Of a DNA stretch of 64,000 nt, positions 49,050 through 61,340 are shown in pieces. Below the pieces are notes generated by a model. That model was not told the DNA's origin, did not search any database, and saw only the letters and a list, made by a program, of their open reading frames with translations. The stretch lies in NCBI GenBank assembly GCA_034509925.1, contig CM067528.1, forward strand, positions 124,001 to 188,000. Reading direction: 5' to 3'. This DNA comes from Hirudinaria manillensis. Lineage: Eukaryota > Annelida > Clitellata > Hirudinida > Hirudinidae. A program made the position numbers and the translations under genes. The stretch's first letter is position 1; every line of letters starts with the position of its first letter.

Positions 49050-50499
49050 TAATTCCAAAAGGCGATAATAAGTATAGGTGTGAAATAAACATTTACCATG
49101 GAAATAACATATTTTTAAAATTTAACAGTGGAATTCATTAACGTAATAATCAGTTATAAAATCGATCAAAAAGTAAAGTTAAAATAGTGTTTGTTATGGT
49201 TAGAAAAATAATTCTCTACGAGTTGCATAAGTTTAATTTACATTAAAATTTTATTGATCTTTAGATCCGATGGTGCAAACTAGCCTTGATAAATTTAGCC
49301 CCTCTCTCCTATTTGGTTGGCTAAGTTGTGTCAAAAAATATAGCATAAAACAATTCGTAATCCTGTTAACCTATTACCTAGAAAAAGATGAAACCGAGCT
49401 TGGATTTAATGATATTACTTACGAATTGATTAAAAATTCATCTTTGGAAGTGATCGATTTGTCGATCGAGTAGGGCTGTATTTGCAAAGTCATTGTGGAG
49501 TACTAGTTTCTAACTACTAACCATTGAATCCTAAAAGCATTGCACAAATCATCAATTATCACCAAATTTTCGAAACAAAATTTATTTAAATTCTACGATT
49601 CCTTGGTCTTTATTTATAAATATAAGATATATCATTTCAAAGCATTTATGTTTCAGCAAAGGAATGGTAGGCACCCTGTCTGTGTATCTTAAGTATTAAT
49701 TAATTACCAACGCAACGTTATATGTGAAGTTGTGAAACCTAACAAAACCTAAACCTCTAGATACATTTTGGGTCCCGTCGTGGAACAAAACTAGATTCTA
49801 AACTTCATATAAAATTTTTCTCTTTTGTGAGTGCTCCATTCGGTCTTGGATTTGAATTTTGACGTTCCATAATAAACGTCTCTATAATAACGTTCATTAC
49901 GACATTGTCATTCTTCTTGATATCTACACCTCATAGAAATCGTGTCTTAGGTTCAATTAAGGTTCCATACAAAACTGTTAACTTTCGCATGTCAGACTCG
50001 TTAAGATTAATTTCAACTGCGGCATTTTAACCCGGAGTTAATTATAATTACTTTTACCCACAACAAATTGAAAGTCTCTAGTTTAATTTTTGATTTAGCC
50101 TCACTCCAAATTTTTTTAATAAGGCGAATGAAATAGTGAATCTGCAAAGATTAATTTAAGTTGTAGAATTCGAATTTTGTGGTTCAAATTTTGTTCAGGT
50201 TTAGAAGACCTTGAAAGAAATGATGGCAATGTCTGCTCTCTTGTTTATGAAGAAGAATGCTAGCAGTAGATAATCCAAGCTATTTGCTTTCACATAAATT
50301 GTATCTTGGGACTCAAGTCTAATGGAACGGGGCAAAGTGCAGCGTAGTTCGAGCTAAGATTGTCAACATTTGTGGATTATTAGTCTTAAATTTTGGCCTG
50401 CGAAATCACTTCAGCTAAATAAGCGATATTTTAAAGTTGAAAAAAGTTGATACTTTACTGTGAACAATTTTGATATTTTACCGTTTTTTTCTGCGCACG
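49050..50499. other. Divergent spacer between ZCCHC4 and EndoU copy 1
   Basis: Contains promoter regions for both genes. A 67-codon plus-strand ORF at 49270-49473 (MVQTSLDKFSPSLLFGWLSC...) begins 221 bp from the ZCCHC4 ATG in divergent orientation and could be a tiny gene, but I recognise no family. Confidence 0.35.
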
Positions 50500-52113
50500 A
50501 TGTTCCTTCCGACATTGTTTTCCCTAGTGGTCTGTTGTTTTGCTCAGAGGCGCAGGTTAAAGTTTTGTTTGAGAAATTGCACTTGGACGGTGTTTATTAC
50601 TGAAGTTATTACAATTTCTAAAAATGAATATCACTACTTAGTGAATTAAACTGCAATCTTTTTATAACAGTTACGATGCATCAGTAAATGGTGAGCTGAG
50701 TAATATCCTCTCAAAGTTATGGGACCTCGACCATGGTCGCTGTCAACCTGGTTCGGATTACACGCTTAACTTACAAGGTACAAATTTCAATTTGAAATAT
50801 GCATGAAATGAGACATAATATGATTCTGTATTTTATTATGTCATCGGAATGTGAACATCTTTGTGACAGGATATGTGACAGGACTTAATTGGAATCTAAC
50901 AGATCGGGCACAAAGGAAACTATTTACGAGTTTTAATGAGGCTTCCATTTTTGCAAAGCCAACGTATAGAAGTAGGACTTATCATTAAAAATAACCTAAA
51001 ACGCGTTAGGTCGTGCATTTGGAAAATAGATTTATATGTCTTACATTCTAGTTACATGTGAATTAACATAAATAATGTTTTATTCCAGCTTTCAAAGCTC
51101 TGTTAGACAACTATGCAAACGATACGTTGGACCGCGAGGTGGAGACAGATTCTGAAAGGAGGGAAGTAGAAAATTTCCTGTCAGCTGTCCTGGAAACCGA
51201 TGTCATGAGGGAGGCACACAAATTCCTGGTCGACAAGAGGAAGATTTCCAGAGATGTGTCCATGTTCCGAAATCTCCTAAGAAACTTGTGGTTCAGGCTT
51301 TACAAGAGGCTTCACCAAGATAGGTGACTTGACTTGCCGATGAGGAATAATTACTGATTTATAATATAATTACTAATTTGTTCAACTCAATTTATTTACT
51401 GACAATAATTGAAAAAGTAAGTTTTGCCAATGCTAGTAAAGAAATCTATCAGCAAGATGCCAAATCTTGACTAAAATCGTCCGAGTTCATTAGGTTTGTA
51501 AACTCATGTGGATTTGAACATGTCTTCATTGGAGAAACAAGAGGGAATGAAGTGACTGGCTTCCATAACTGGATCCAGTTTTACCTTCAGGAAAGTCAGG
51601 GTCATTTGGACTACAGAGGATACTTTAGGAGGGGCACAGTGGGTTGAGAGGCTGTTGATTGATTCCTAAACCCGATCTTAATTGTTTATGCGTATCGTAT
51701 TAGTAAATAATAACATTATGGTCGTGATGGGTATTTCTCGTCATATTATCGCTACATTAAAAGCCTTATAATTTCAAATATTTGTAGCGAGCAGGCTATT
51801 AATAGACATGATTTAAATTGTAACAACTATAAATAAATCCTTATTTTCATTTTCTCAAATATAGACAGAAGAAATTGAGGTCCATCCCCGTTTAATGACA
51901 CTGCAGTTCATTTGGAACAGGATGTCAGGGAAAGGCATTGGTTCTATGTTTGTGGGTACTAGTCCCGAATTTGAAATGGCCATGTACACCGTCGCTCACG
52001 TTCTAGGTTTGACGAGACCTCGGGTCGACATCAAGCAATACAGACTCGAGTTGGTAACCTACGGCCATGGCAATAGCATTGGATCTGCTTTTCCAAGATC
52101 GCTTAGCAGTTGA
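50500..52113 (+). CDS. EndoU-family poly(U)-type endoribonuclease, copy 1 (secreted)
   Basis: Six exons close in frame to 297 residues: 50500-50555, 50671-50777, 50870-50971, 51089-51323, 51494-51638, 51865-52113. Exon 1 encodes a signal peptide (MFLPTLFSLVVCCFAQ). Exons 2-6 form one XendoU domain: LWDLDHGRCQPGSDYTLNLQ, LLDNYANDT, NLWFRLYKR, CGFEHVFIGE (first catalytic His), GFHNWIQFYL (second His), GKGIGSMF (catalytic Lys region) and GTSPEFEMAMYT. EndoU enzymes cut RNA at U-containing sites in a Mn- or Ca-dependent way, leaving 2',3'-cyclic phosphates. The signal peptide suggests secretion or an endomembrane location. The next gene is its tandem duplicate with the same exon pattern. Confidence 0.92.
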
Positions 52114-52864
52114 ATTTCTTCAAATTCATCCAAGCGGGTTTTAGACAGTATGCATTTTATATTATATATTTCTATTACAACTGTCTTCAATTTTGCTTTA
52201 ATTTGGTGGAAATTTTCTTTGGCCTGGCTTTGATGTTTCGTCGACTGTCATTAAGTGTTGTCGTAACATGTCAATTATATATTTGATAACATGTCAACTC
52301 ATGGAGAGTATTATTTTATGCCTATGGCGTTGGTCATTTGCATGAGTTTCAATGAATACCTTGGAAATATGCTTAGATGTGCCAGCATGCAGACATAAAA
52401 GTAGGCAGGGGTGCTGGTTGAAGTCAAGTTCGGAGACGATTAAATATTTGCTTGTCTCGTGTTCAATTATTCGGGAAAGTGCTAGTTTATCGTAGTTTTA
52501 ATTCACGCAAGGGGTCTGATAAGTCTGCGTCGTGGAATGACGGATTGTTGGAGCGAAGTGTTTTCACATTTTATACCTACTATGTAAATTGAGTGTCTAG
52601 AATAACATATATCATCTTTTAGAACTGTTCGGTATTATGGTATAGGCTGAGTAGATTAATGAATGTTATTTGAGCGCTCTGCGTACCCTGGCAGACGTGA
52701 ATGTTGTAAGAACATCCTTATTTCTTGAGATATATTATTTTTTCAAAATTTAATTCAAAGCGTGACATAAACGTTTATTAAATTGTTAAGACGTGGTGCA
52801 TAGTGTCTCACCTGGCCCAGCGCTCATAAATACGCAGATGCATTGCTCCGCAAATCTGTTCAAG
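52114..52864. other. Spacer between the two EndoU genes
   Basis: 3' UTR of copy 1 and 5' region of copy 2. If copy 2 has a separate signal-peptide exon it should be here, but I could not find one with the required phase. Confidence 0.4.
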
Positions 52865-54429
52865 ATGAATAGGCTAGCTGAGGCGACGTATTTATATTTT
52901 ATAACAGTTTATCTAATAAACCTTCTTATTTTCAGATTTGACGAGGATTTGTCCGAAATATTTAGCCGTTTAAGGCAATTGGACGCAAATGCTTGTGAGC
53001 CAGGGAGAGATTACGTTCTGAACGTTCAAAGTATTTTAATTTAAATGATTTTGGCGAATATAATCACTAAATTCTCAAGTAATAAAGGTTGTCCCGTAGA
53101 AAAAGCAAGTGGAAAACAAGATCTTTCTAGCGAGAAGTTATTCACGAAATTCGATGAACGCGTTCTTACAAGGCCAACATATGCAGGTGCAATCAATCTT
53201 CACTCATGTTATTAATTATGCAGAAGATATAAAATTTGTAAATTTATTTAAGAATTTATAATAGTAGCGATTTCATTTGTGAGCCTTCTGCAAACTCCTC
53301 GACAACTACGAAGCGGACACGAACTCGCCTGAGGTGGAAACAGTAGAAGAAAAGCAGGAAGAACGTGACTTTCTGACGGCTATATTGAGAACTCGAGTAA
53401 TGAAGGAAGCCCATGCATACTTAACAAAGAAAGGTAAAAGTTCTATAGACGAGAATGTCTTCAGAAAGCAGCTGCACGATATCTGGTTCAGACTGTACAA
53501 GCGCAATTCAAGCGAAAAGTTGGTCTTTAGTAGAACTTATAACCATTCCCAACATCTTAGAAACGTATTCACATACAATATCTATTAAATGTGCTGCTTA
53601 ACCAGCCTAAATACTTCAGTTTGAAATCGCTATTTGATGCTTAAATGCTTTAAAAAGTGTTAAATCGCCCACCCTGCGATCTATTCGCGCCCCCTTCAGA
53701 ACGAATTGTTATTGATAATGTTGGAGAAGTGAGAGATAATCCAAAGTCACTGGCGGCGATGTTTAGTACCCAACCATATCCTAATCCTACCCAAACCCTA
53801 CTTTATCTCTTAACTCTGGAACCCACTTTTAAACTGATAAAATTTGCATCATCGAGTTGGCATTCGCTATCAATTCCCCGGGTGCCATTCTATAAACCGC
53901 GATTTGCAGGAACATAATCTTACGAAACAAATGTCTGCCACGACTTTTAAATTGTAATCAATTATTTACAGAGAAGTGAATTCATGCGGATTCGAACATG
54001 TTTTTGTGGGTGAAATAAGAGGTGACGAAGTGATAGGATTCCACAATTGGATTAACCTTTACTTACAGGAAAAAATCGGAGCCCTAAATTACTATGGATA
54101 TTACGACGATGACAAAGTAAGCCCGTCAGAAGAATAAAACCGGAATGGGGTAAATATCTAATTTGCAAAATTCTAATTTTTAGCCCAGAACCAAAGGTCA
54201 GCATTTGGAACTGTTGACATTTCAATTCTCCTGGAGAAACGTCTTAAAGCAGAGGGGCAGTAGCTTGTTTGGTACCAGCCCAGAATTCGAAATGGCCATG
54301 TATACCATAGCATTCCTCAGCCAAAAGTCAGAATTGGCGGTTGCTATAGAGGGTAGTCCCCTCCGACTGAAGATCTACAGTCACGGAAGAGGCATCGGAA
54401 GCGCTTACCCGAAGCGTTTTGCCAATTAG
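52865..54429 (+). CDS. EndoU-family endoribonuclease, copy 2
   Basis: Five exons close in frame to 296 residues: 52865-53030, 53088-53186, 53284-53518, 53972-54116, 54184-54429. The 235- and 145-base exons have exactly the lengths found in copy 1. Active-site segments are intact: CGFEHVFVGE, GFHNWINLYL, LKQRGSSLF and GTSPEFEMAMYT. The start differs. Reading from the ATG at 52865 (or 52838) gives a hydrophobic stretch YLYFITVYLINLLIF fused directly to the domain, across a perfect-looking acceptor TTATTTTCAG just before FDEDLSEIF. So either the copy has a signal anchor made from former intron, or an unseen upstream exon supplies the signal peptide. AATAAA lies at 54449. Confidence 0.85.
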
Positions 54430-55293
54430 ACGGAATCGGCTATCGATTAATAAACTTCATTTTGGAAAATGGGATAAACAATGGGGTAGTTTATTTATTT
54501 CAAAATAAGATGAGATGAAATGGATATCACGTACAATCAATTTTAACAAGCATTTCAAAAATATAATTGTATGCAATGACTGACTAGTAAAATTTGAGTC
54601 ACCGTTGCAATATGAACTAAAACTAAATCTGTTTTCAAAGATTGTAAATACATGCATCGAGACGTTCACAATATATATATATATGTTGTGCACGTACCAT
54701 TGGAATGATACATAAATAGAGCATCCAAATGTAAATACAAAAAAATCCTGAAAATAGGACTTCACGCGAGGATGGTCATGATCCGAAAACACGACGGATC
54801 CATCTCCGACGACGGGCACGTTACGAATCAAGGACGGAGCGTCGACGGGTTACGGTCGGCCGACCCTAGTTTCACAAAAACTTTAAAATTCCTCAAATGA
54901 AAATCGATTTCTTAGCTAGACTTCAAAATTCTTGAAATCAATTTCTATATTACACGGAAGGTGGATCTTTGAATGACAGCATAAAATGTATTAAATATAA
55001 ATACTGAAAACACTGACTAAATAGTTATCGTTACACGTTTGGCACAAAAGGAGAATATTTATAAAGATGCGACGAGAGTCGAGTCGCAGAGAGTTAGGAC
55101 GTCGAACGAGAACTCGAATAAAGAATAAATTAGGATAAAATAATTAATAAATTTAGGATAAGCGAATGAGGTTGAGAATAAAGACAAACCTGAAAATATA
55201 TTTTAAAACAAGCTAATTAAATGACTCAAGTTCCTAAATGAGGGCTACATTTGGAGGAGTTTAAAGATTTTAAAGGATAAAAACTTGAATGAT
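54430..55293. other. Convergent spacer between EndoU copy 2 and MMD
   Basis: Two 3' UTRs, with a short (AT)n run near 54670-54685. No exon chain visible. Confidence 0.4.
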
Positions 55294-56682
55294 TTAAATG
55301 AGCAGATGGTGGCATATGGCCTCGTAGTGGACCAGAGCCCCTGCACCGACGAAACAGTGCCAAACTGCGTGGGCGCACGGTAGAATTCCGTCGGCTTTGA
55401 AGAAGAAAATTCCGAGTACGTAGATGGCGCCGCCGTAGGCAACGTCGAAGAGACCGCTGGAATCCCTCTGAAATTAATTAAATCTGTTGCCAAAGACAAT
55501 TCCATTGGACTCGTTTTCAAAGTTCCGGCAAGTTAGGTTAGGTTCGGTCACGTAAATTAGTGAAATTCTTATTTATAAGATGAAATTTACTAATGAAAAG
55601 TTGTCCTCCGAACTTTATGATGATTTATAAGTGACAATAGCTTTATAACAATTCCAAATATTATGTGTTGGAGTTATTAATCTTTTGTTTATATAAATTA
55701 TTACGGACGACGATCGCAATAAGAGATTCAATATTATTATATTCGGTTATCGATATTCAGTTAATCTCAACAAATATTAAATAATTACGAAGCAGTGATG
55801 CTTTATGGCCGGCAACGGAACAAATCGGCTCACCATGTCGACGGTCACTAATGCAGGCAAAACGCCGAGGCCGACGTAAAAGATGATTTCGAGCCACTTG
55901 AATCTTAAAGGTTTTAAAAAGTTTATAAGGAATCGGAAACGCGACGGCCCTACGGATTCTAAAATTAAAGTAAACGCGCGACGCCGTAAATTCCGACAAA
56001 TATCGAGATCGTGCAAACGTCGACGTTAACCTCTCGTGAAATCTGCATTGATAAACGATGCCCAGCAAAGCCGCGAGCCAAACTGCCGCAACCACGAAGT
56101 CGACCGCGTTACCGTGAAAATCCCTGAGCGTGAGCCACGGCGTGTAGGAAGCTGCGATGAAGAGGTATATGACCGCCCTGTCTCCGAGGTGAAACGCATT
56201 TTTCAGAAAACTGTCGAAAAGGAGTTTGCCACTTACTGTCGCTAATGAATTCCATGTCGTGTTAGAAATTGGTCGGATCAGGATAACATTCTTACCAATT
56301 CTTCTGCTTTGCATAAGCAAGGAAATGAAAAATTGTGGAGACACTGAAAAGAGACACGAGGCAAGTTCCATAAAGGGAAACGACCAAGAATTTCTTCAGA
56401 CTGTCCGACAGTTGTAACATTTTGTAAAATCCGAGAAGACTTGGTAAAATCCATATCTGATGTTCGATCGATGAGGTGTCATAGTTAATTACTGAGTTCA
56501 AAGTGATTACAGAAAATGTTAAGTCTTTGTAAATTATTAATCAAGTGGTATTTTGACATATTAGATAATTCAATTCTAGTTAACTGGAGTCCTCACTAAC
56601 TGCATGAGTGATCATATTTGCAATGTGCTCCACTTTTGTTGGTTCGTATGCTGTCCGCGATGACTGTACTTCCTTTGTTGAA
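55294..56682 (-). CDS. MMD: MMD/PAQR-family seven-transmembrane protein, 5' exon not found
   Basis: Five exons with matching phases: 56601-56682, 56296-56456, 56031-56210, 55834-55903 and 55294-55467. They encode AYEPTKVEHIANMITHA, then LYGTCLVSLFSVSTIFHF, HLGDRAVIYLFIAASYTPWL, LGVLPALVTVDM and YGGAIYVLGIFFFKADGILP followed by CAHAVWHCFVGAGALVHYEA. This is the order of monocyte-to-macrophage differentiation factor (PAQR10/11). The conserved SxxxH, Asp and HxxxH residues that coordinate zinc in PAQR proteins are all present. MMD proteins sit in Golgi or late endosomal membranes. The first visible exon starts in mid-codon after an acceptor, so a short N-terminal exon (about 25 residues in human MMD) must lie beyond 56682; I could not locate it. 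Confidence 0.88.
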
Positions 56683-58499
56683 CTAACCGTGAAATTACAT
56701 AATTATGATGTTACGTAATGCAAAATATCGAAAATAAACTTAATCTTACTAGGTATCATAAAAATTGTAACATTCTACATATTATTCATTCGCTTTCTAT
56801 CAAAAAATTGATGATGCATTATAGGTTACTTTCAAAAGAATACATTTTGCATTAAAATGACTTCTTTCACGCTCGTGTCATTCTTTAGCGATTACTTTAA
56901 TGTCCTAAAAGCATGACAAACTCACCCAGATCTCGTATAATAATCGGTGTGATTAGAATTGCACATTATTGCAATTAATAACTAAAACAAATTTAATTTA
57001 GATTGTCGCGTAATCTAACGCACCAACCACCACCAGCGGCTGTATTTTATTTAGGATCGTAAACAATAGACACTTGATTTGGAAAAGATACTGATTTTCA
57101 CATATTATTCTGCGGTACAAGAGGGTCATTAGATCAATAGATTTAACCCTAAAAAATGCATTCTACATTGTAACATATTTCTCCACAGCAATAATTAGAG
57201 AAATCTCCTTAGTTCTTCGTTAGATATTGCAAGGGGGAGGGAAACAATGTTCACCTGCCTCCTACAGGTAAAATGTGATGGATGAGATGATGAAAAATGT
57301 GAGTGTATGCAAGTGAAATATACCACAAACATGTGGACGATGCTTGTTGTCAATCGCTTAAGTTTATTTATTATGGCGGAGTTTGAACGTAGCACGAAGA
57401 AAGCAGCATTTTAAGCGTCTGTGGATCACGGAGATGTTAATTTTAACAATTTTACTTGGTTTTGCCAGGAGACATTAGATTTTAATATTGAGTGAATCTA
57501 GGAACGTAAATATCATTAAAAGGTTTGTTGTACATTTCACCTTAGTAGTTTTTTATTCTATCATTTTTTTCATAGTTCATCACAAGAAATGTCAACATTT
57601 CTCTTTTCTAAATAATGCGCAACTAATATCATTTATAAAGAATACATTGCAAATGCATCTTCATACAAACTGAGGTTCGCATTTGCAGAAGTGTAGGAAA
57701 TTTTTAGTAAACAACCAAAATAAAAACAAAATTGACTACTTAGTAGTTAAGTTCATTAATTGATGTTAGTGTACATCCACGCATCTGGGCGGGTCTCCTT
57801 CTAGAATTCAGATTTCCTTTTAGAACACCATACTTTCTAACCAGTGCCCGAAGATATCTATAATAGCACATTCACCATATTCCGTGTTTAATTTTTTCTT
57901 AAGTATCTGGAAAAGCCAAAGTAGTTGTTAAACAACTTGCTTGATTATGATAAATTTGCGGCTCCTTAATATGCTAAGCGCTGGTATATAGCTTGGATCA
58001 GCAGTTAAATAACTAATAAGCTGTTTATGTAGATCATCCTTGTCGTCATAGTCGACATTATTTTTGCTGTTGTCATCATCCTCAATCCATCTCATTGATT
58101 AACTATAAATATTGATGCACAAAACCCAAAACACTTTTGCCACCGACAGCTAAGTCTCAGTTATAAATGATTGAATATATTCGTGTCGTTTAACTAGTTT
58201 GGGTTTCTTAATGTCGCAAACATAGATAAACTATTTAGTCTTAAATAGTCTTTAAACTTAAATCTTCAAAAAATATTTATTAATAACAATGAGCACAAAT
58301 TGCCTATGTAGCTACTTTTTTCACATTACAGCGCTAACTACAAAGAATTCACAGAAACGTTAATTTGCAATTAGAAGAAAAAGAAAAATAGACAAAAAAC
58401 ATGTTGATCTTTGGGCTTTAAAGCCTCCATCTTCTGCAAGCTAATTAAAACTAATAAATTCGTCGCATCTTCATTTAACTCGTTTTATGTTAAATTAAA
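56683..58499. other. Spacer upstream of MMD and of the 744-residue orphan gene
   Basis: Should contain the missing MMD start exon on the minus strand and the promoter of the plus-strand orphan gene. No ORF here shows a recognisable signature. Confidence 0.35.
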
Positions 58500-60734
58500 A
58501 TGAATTTTCAAGAAGACTTGAATATAGACCGAAGTCATGTCGAGAAGGCAAAAACGGCCAGTATCATCCTAATGTGCCTTGCAGCAATCCTTCCAATCTT
58601 AATGTTCATCGTTGTCTACGCCTTATTGAGATATCGATCTCTTCAAAATAAAAGGAAAACCTTTGTTGATGAATGGAATGTTGCGAGAATAAATTCTTAC
58701 AAAAACAAAATAACTTTTCGCAAGCCTTCCATAAGTCATATCAGTTCTAGGTATCTCGACGCAAATTATTTTCCTGAAAAGGATGATAGTACCAGACCAA
58801 GACTTGCAGATACATCATTTCTGACCATCGAAAAAACAACAGCGGGAAATCATAGAACTTTGCAATACTTTAACGATGCTTATGTTGAAGACAGCAGTGT
58901 GGAAGATGAACCAGGGAGTCTCAAAATCAAAAGTGGCTCGAATTCTCAACGAGAGCTTCAAAAAAAGCTTTTAATCCATCGGGCTTCCAGCAGAGCCAGC
59001 ATTTCAAGCCAAAGTACCGATGTCAAGAGCGCCATAGTGCAAATGTTAAATCTACAAGATAAAACCAGACCATGCATTGTCGCATCAGCTCATCAAGAAA
59101 CTGTTTGTGATCAAACTCTAACAAAACAGAATTTTCCAGAAAAAAGCGACACTTTATATTCGTCAACTCAACATGGTCCTAATCAAGACAAAAACTTTGT
59201 GAACAAATACTCTCGATTGGGGTGCTTCCAGCAAATAAGACCGTATGAAATCGGTTCATCAGAAACTATTTCCAATCCACGATTCTCTGCTGGCGGTACA
59301 AGTTATGTTGGCACTCACAAACCCTCGAGAAACAACTTCTTGGAAGGAAACTGCACTCTATCAGAACAAATTGAAGGTTGTGGTAATGCTAAAACAATGT
59401 CCAGTCTGAGTAAAGATGTCTTCTTCCAAAAACATGAACTAAGATCAGTGAAATCTCCATGGAAATTATCAGAAATCGAGAAGCCTAAAGATGTTTTATT
59501 GAGCGATCTAGATTATTTTGCTATTCCAGCCACGAGTGGAGATGAAAGCACATTTAGCGGTGGAGTGTACAGCGATTCAACCTCAAAATCAACAAGTGAT
59601 TTCTGTTTGATGCCATACCAAAATAGAAAAGGAAATTATCAAAGTTTATTTGGCGTCCACTCATTGAACCCTCTTTACAAGAACGGTAAAAATCCCAGTT
59701 CAGAAACCGATCTCAGAAGCTCTAGCGACTGGAGAGCGTTAGAATATTATAAGAATCGTGGAGACGTCTCGTGGGAACGAAGCGGAATTACAGGCTGCAA
59801 TGACACGATTGGCGAGGAGTTGCCTAAACTGCACAGACATCCGGGTTTACTGGACCTGAACACGATTCTGGAATCCGACGACGGAGCTGGAAACGACAAA
59901 CCAAAAAACAATTCCGAAAAGCAAGAAAAATCCAACATCGAAAGAACCGATTTCAATTTAGAAGATCACATTCTTCCTCCTCCTTCTTCGTTTTGCGACT
60001 TTCACCAACCCGACCTGATTTTACCAAATTTATACTCGAAATCAAATCAATGTTTTCCTAAAGCCTTGAAGGCTCCCGTCAAACCGGCGACATTTTCCGA
60101 GCCTTACCCTCTTCACGATTTTGAGACATCTCCTGAAAGTAATCACGATACAAGCATCAGAGCAGTTTCAGATAGTAATTTCTTCGACAGTCTTCCAGAG
60201 GTCCAGTCTAGAAAGAAGTTTCTTGAAAGCAGAAATTCATCTAGAAAAAGTCGACAAAACTCAGCGCAACTCATTTTTAGTAAGGAAAGTATTCTTAAGG
60301 AGGAAGAAGAGCTGGCATTGAAATATTTTGAGGACATTTGCAGAGAATTGAGCAACGATTCCCGAAGCGCATCAGAAAATGGTAACGATGATAGGCAGCC
60401 GATAGAAAACACAGCCTACCATACTACACCCTCCCTTACCCAAAAGGCAAACTTTAAATATCCCTCCGTAACACCCGCTGATCGTAATTGTAGAGAAATT
60501 TCAGTCGCTTCTACAAAGAAACAGTGTTTTGGTCTACCGCCCAACTTCAGAATGAGCTACGAGCATCTGTTATCTCCAGATTATCCTTACCAAAGGAGGA
60601 AAATCATTTCATCGGAAATGAATGCCAATTCTAAATTAGAGAAAAACCATTTGCCATCAAAATCCGATGCTTACAAATTAATGACCGCTGATGATAGCCA
60701 TACAAGAGGAGCATGGATAGTAACTCACATGTGA
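58500..60734 (+). CDS. Unrecognised 744-residue single-pass membrane protein, single exon
   Basis: A 2.2-kb open frame on one exon. An in-frame TAA lies nine bases before the ATG, whose -3 base is A, so this start is well supported. A hydrophobic helix at about residues 22-44 (IILMCLAAILPILMFIVVYALL) follows a short hydrophilic N terminus and is followed by RYRSLQNKRK, which predicts a membrane anchor with a large cytoplasmic C-terminal part. The remaining 700 residues are Ser/Asn/Lys-rich, low in Cys and without a clear domain. Acidic helix ILKEEEELALKYFEDICREL lies near residue 600. The protein ends in IVTHM. I recognise no family. Its end faces the end of the TARP gene. Confidence 0.75.
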   Translation: MNFQEDLNIDRSHVEKAKTASIILMCLAAILPILMFIVVYALLRYRSLQNKRKTFVDEWNVARINSYKNKITFRKPSISHISSRYLDANYFPEKDDSTRPRLADTSFLTIEKTTAGNHRTLQYFNDAYVEDSSVEDEPGSLKIKSGSNSQRELQKKLLIHRASSRASISSQSTDVKSAIVQMLNLQDKTRPCIVASAHQETVCDQTLTKQNFPEKSDTLYSSTQHGPNQDKNFVNKYSRLGCFQQIRPYEIGSSETISNPRFSAGGTSYVGTHKPSRNNFLEGNCTLSEQIEGCGNAKTMSSLSKDVFFQKHELRSVKSPWKLSEIEKPKDVLLSDLDYFAIPATSGDESTFSGGVYSDSTSKSTSDFCLMPYQNRKGNYQSLFGVHSLNPLYKNGKNPSSETDLRSSSDWRALEYYKNRGDVSWERSGITGCNDTIGEELPKLHRHPGLLDLNTILESDDGAGNDKPKNNSEKQEKSNIERTDFNLEDHILPPPSSFCDFHQPDLILPNLYSKSNQCFPKALKAPVKPATFSEPYPLHDFETSPESNHDTSIRAVSDSNFFDSLPEVQSRKKFLESRNSSRKSRQNSAQLIFSKESILKEEEELALKYFEDICRELSNDSRSASENGNDDRQPIENTAYHTTPSLTQKANFKYPSVTPADRNCREISVASTKKQCFGLPPNFRMSYEHLLSPDYPYQRRKIISSEMNANSKLEKNHLPSKSDAYKLMTADDSHTRGAWIVTHM

Positions 60735-61340
60735 ATGTTTGACAATCTAAAAATTGTGATGATATTACCTCAGGGCCCAATTCTAGCTCAGACAACTGAA
60801 GATGTAAATTACCGACTGCTGATTCCATCTGCATGAAATGTTTAATGATTTCAAGAAGGTTTAAAAAAGACTTTGAGATTAAATTATATTTTACCAAAAC
60901 AAAGAGTTTGCTGTATGCCATTGCTGTGCATTTGTATTTAAATTGAAATCGTACCTTCTCGGTCAGCATTTGAATAAATCATTTTGGTCGTCGTAATGCA
61001 ATCTATTCTAAAAACATATTCAAAATATTATCGCTTGCACCAAGGATCCAAGAACTAATCTAAGCAGGCGATTTTTATCTTTCAGTCCGAGAAAGCAAAA
61101 CTGTCAAAAATATCACAATTGAATTATATACGCACGCCATTATATGCTATTATATGTTATTTACACTTTCAATGCAGTTGTTATGAAGACACGTTTTCGA
61201 AAACATCAATGATCGATGACCAAAAGAAGGGTATTTGTGACCCGAGCGATCCGAATTGTAATCGTCTTAGTAGATTGATCCCAGGGAGTCTGCACGAGAG
61301 GGCTTTCATTAAACAGAGCCGGTTTAAAAAAAATACAAAT
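60735..61340. other. Convergent spacer between the 744-residue orphan and the TARP gene
   Basis: Two 3' UTRs. A plus-strand open frame from about 61119 to 61388, beginning hydrophobic and containing CYEDTFSKTSMIDDQKKGIC and DPNCNR, overlaps the last TARP codons in antisense. It has no ATG at its start, so it would need an upstream exon. Confidence 0.3.
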
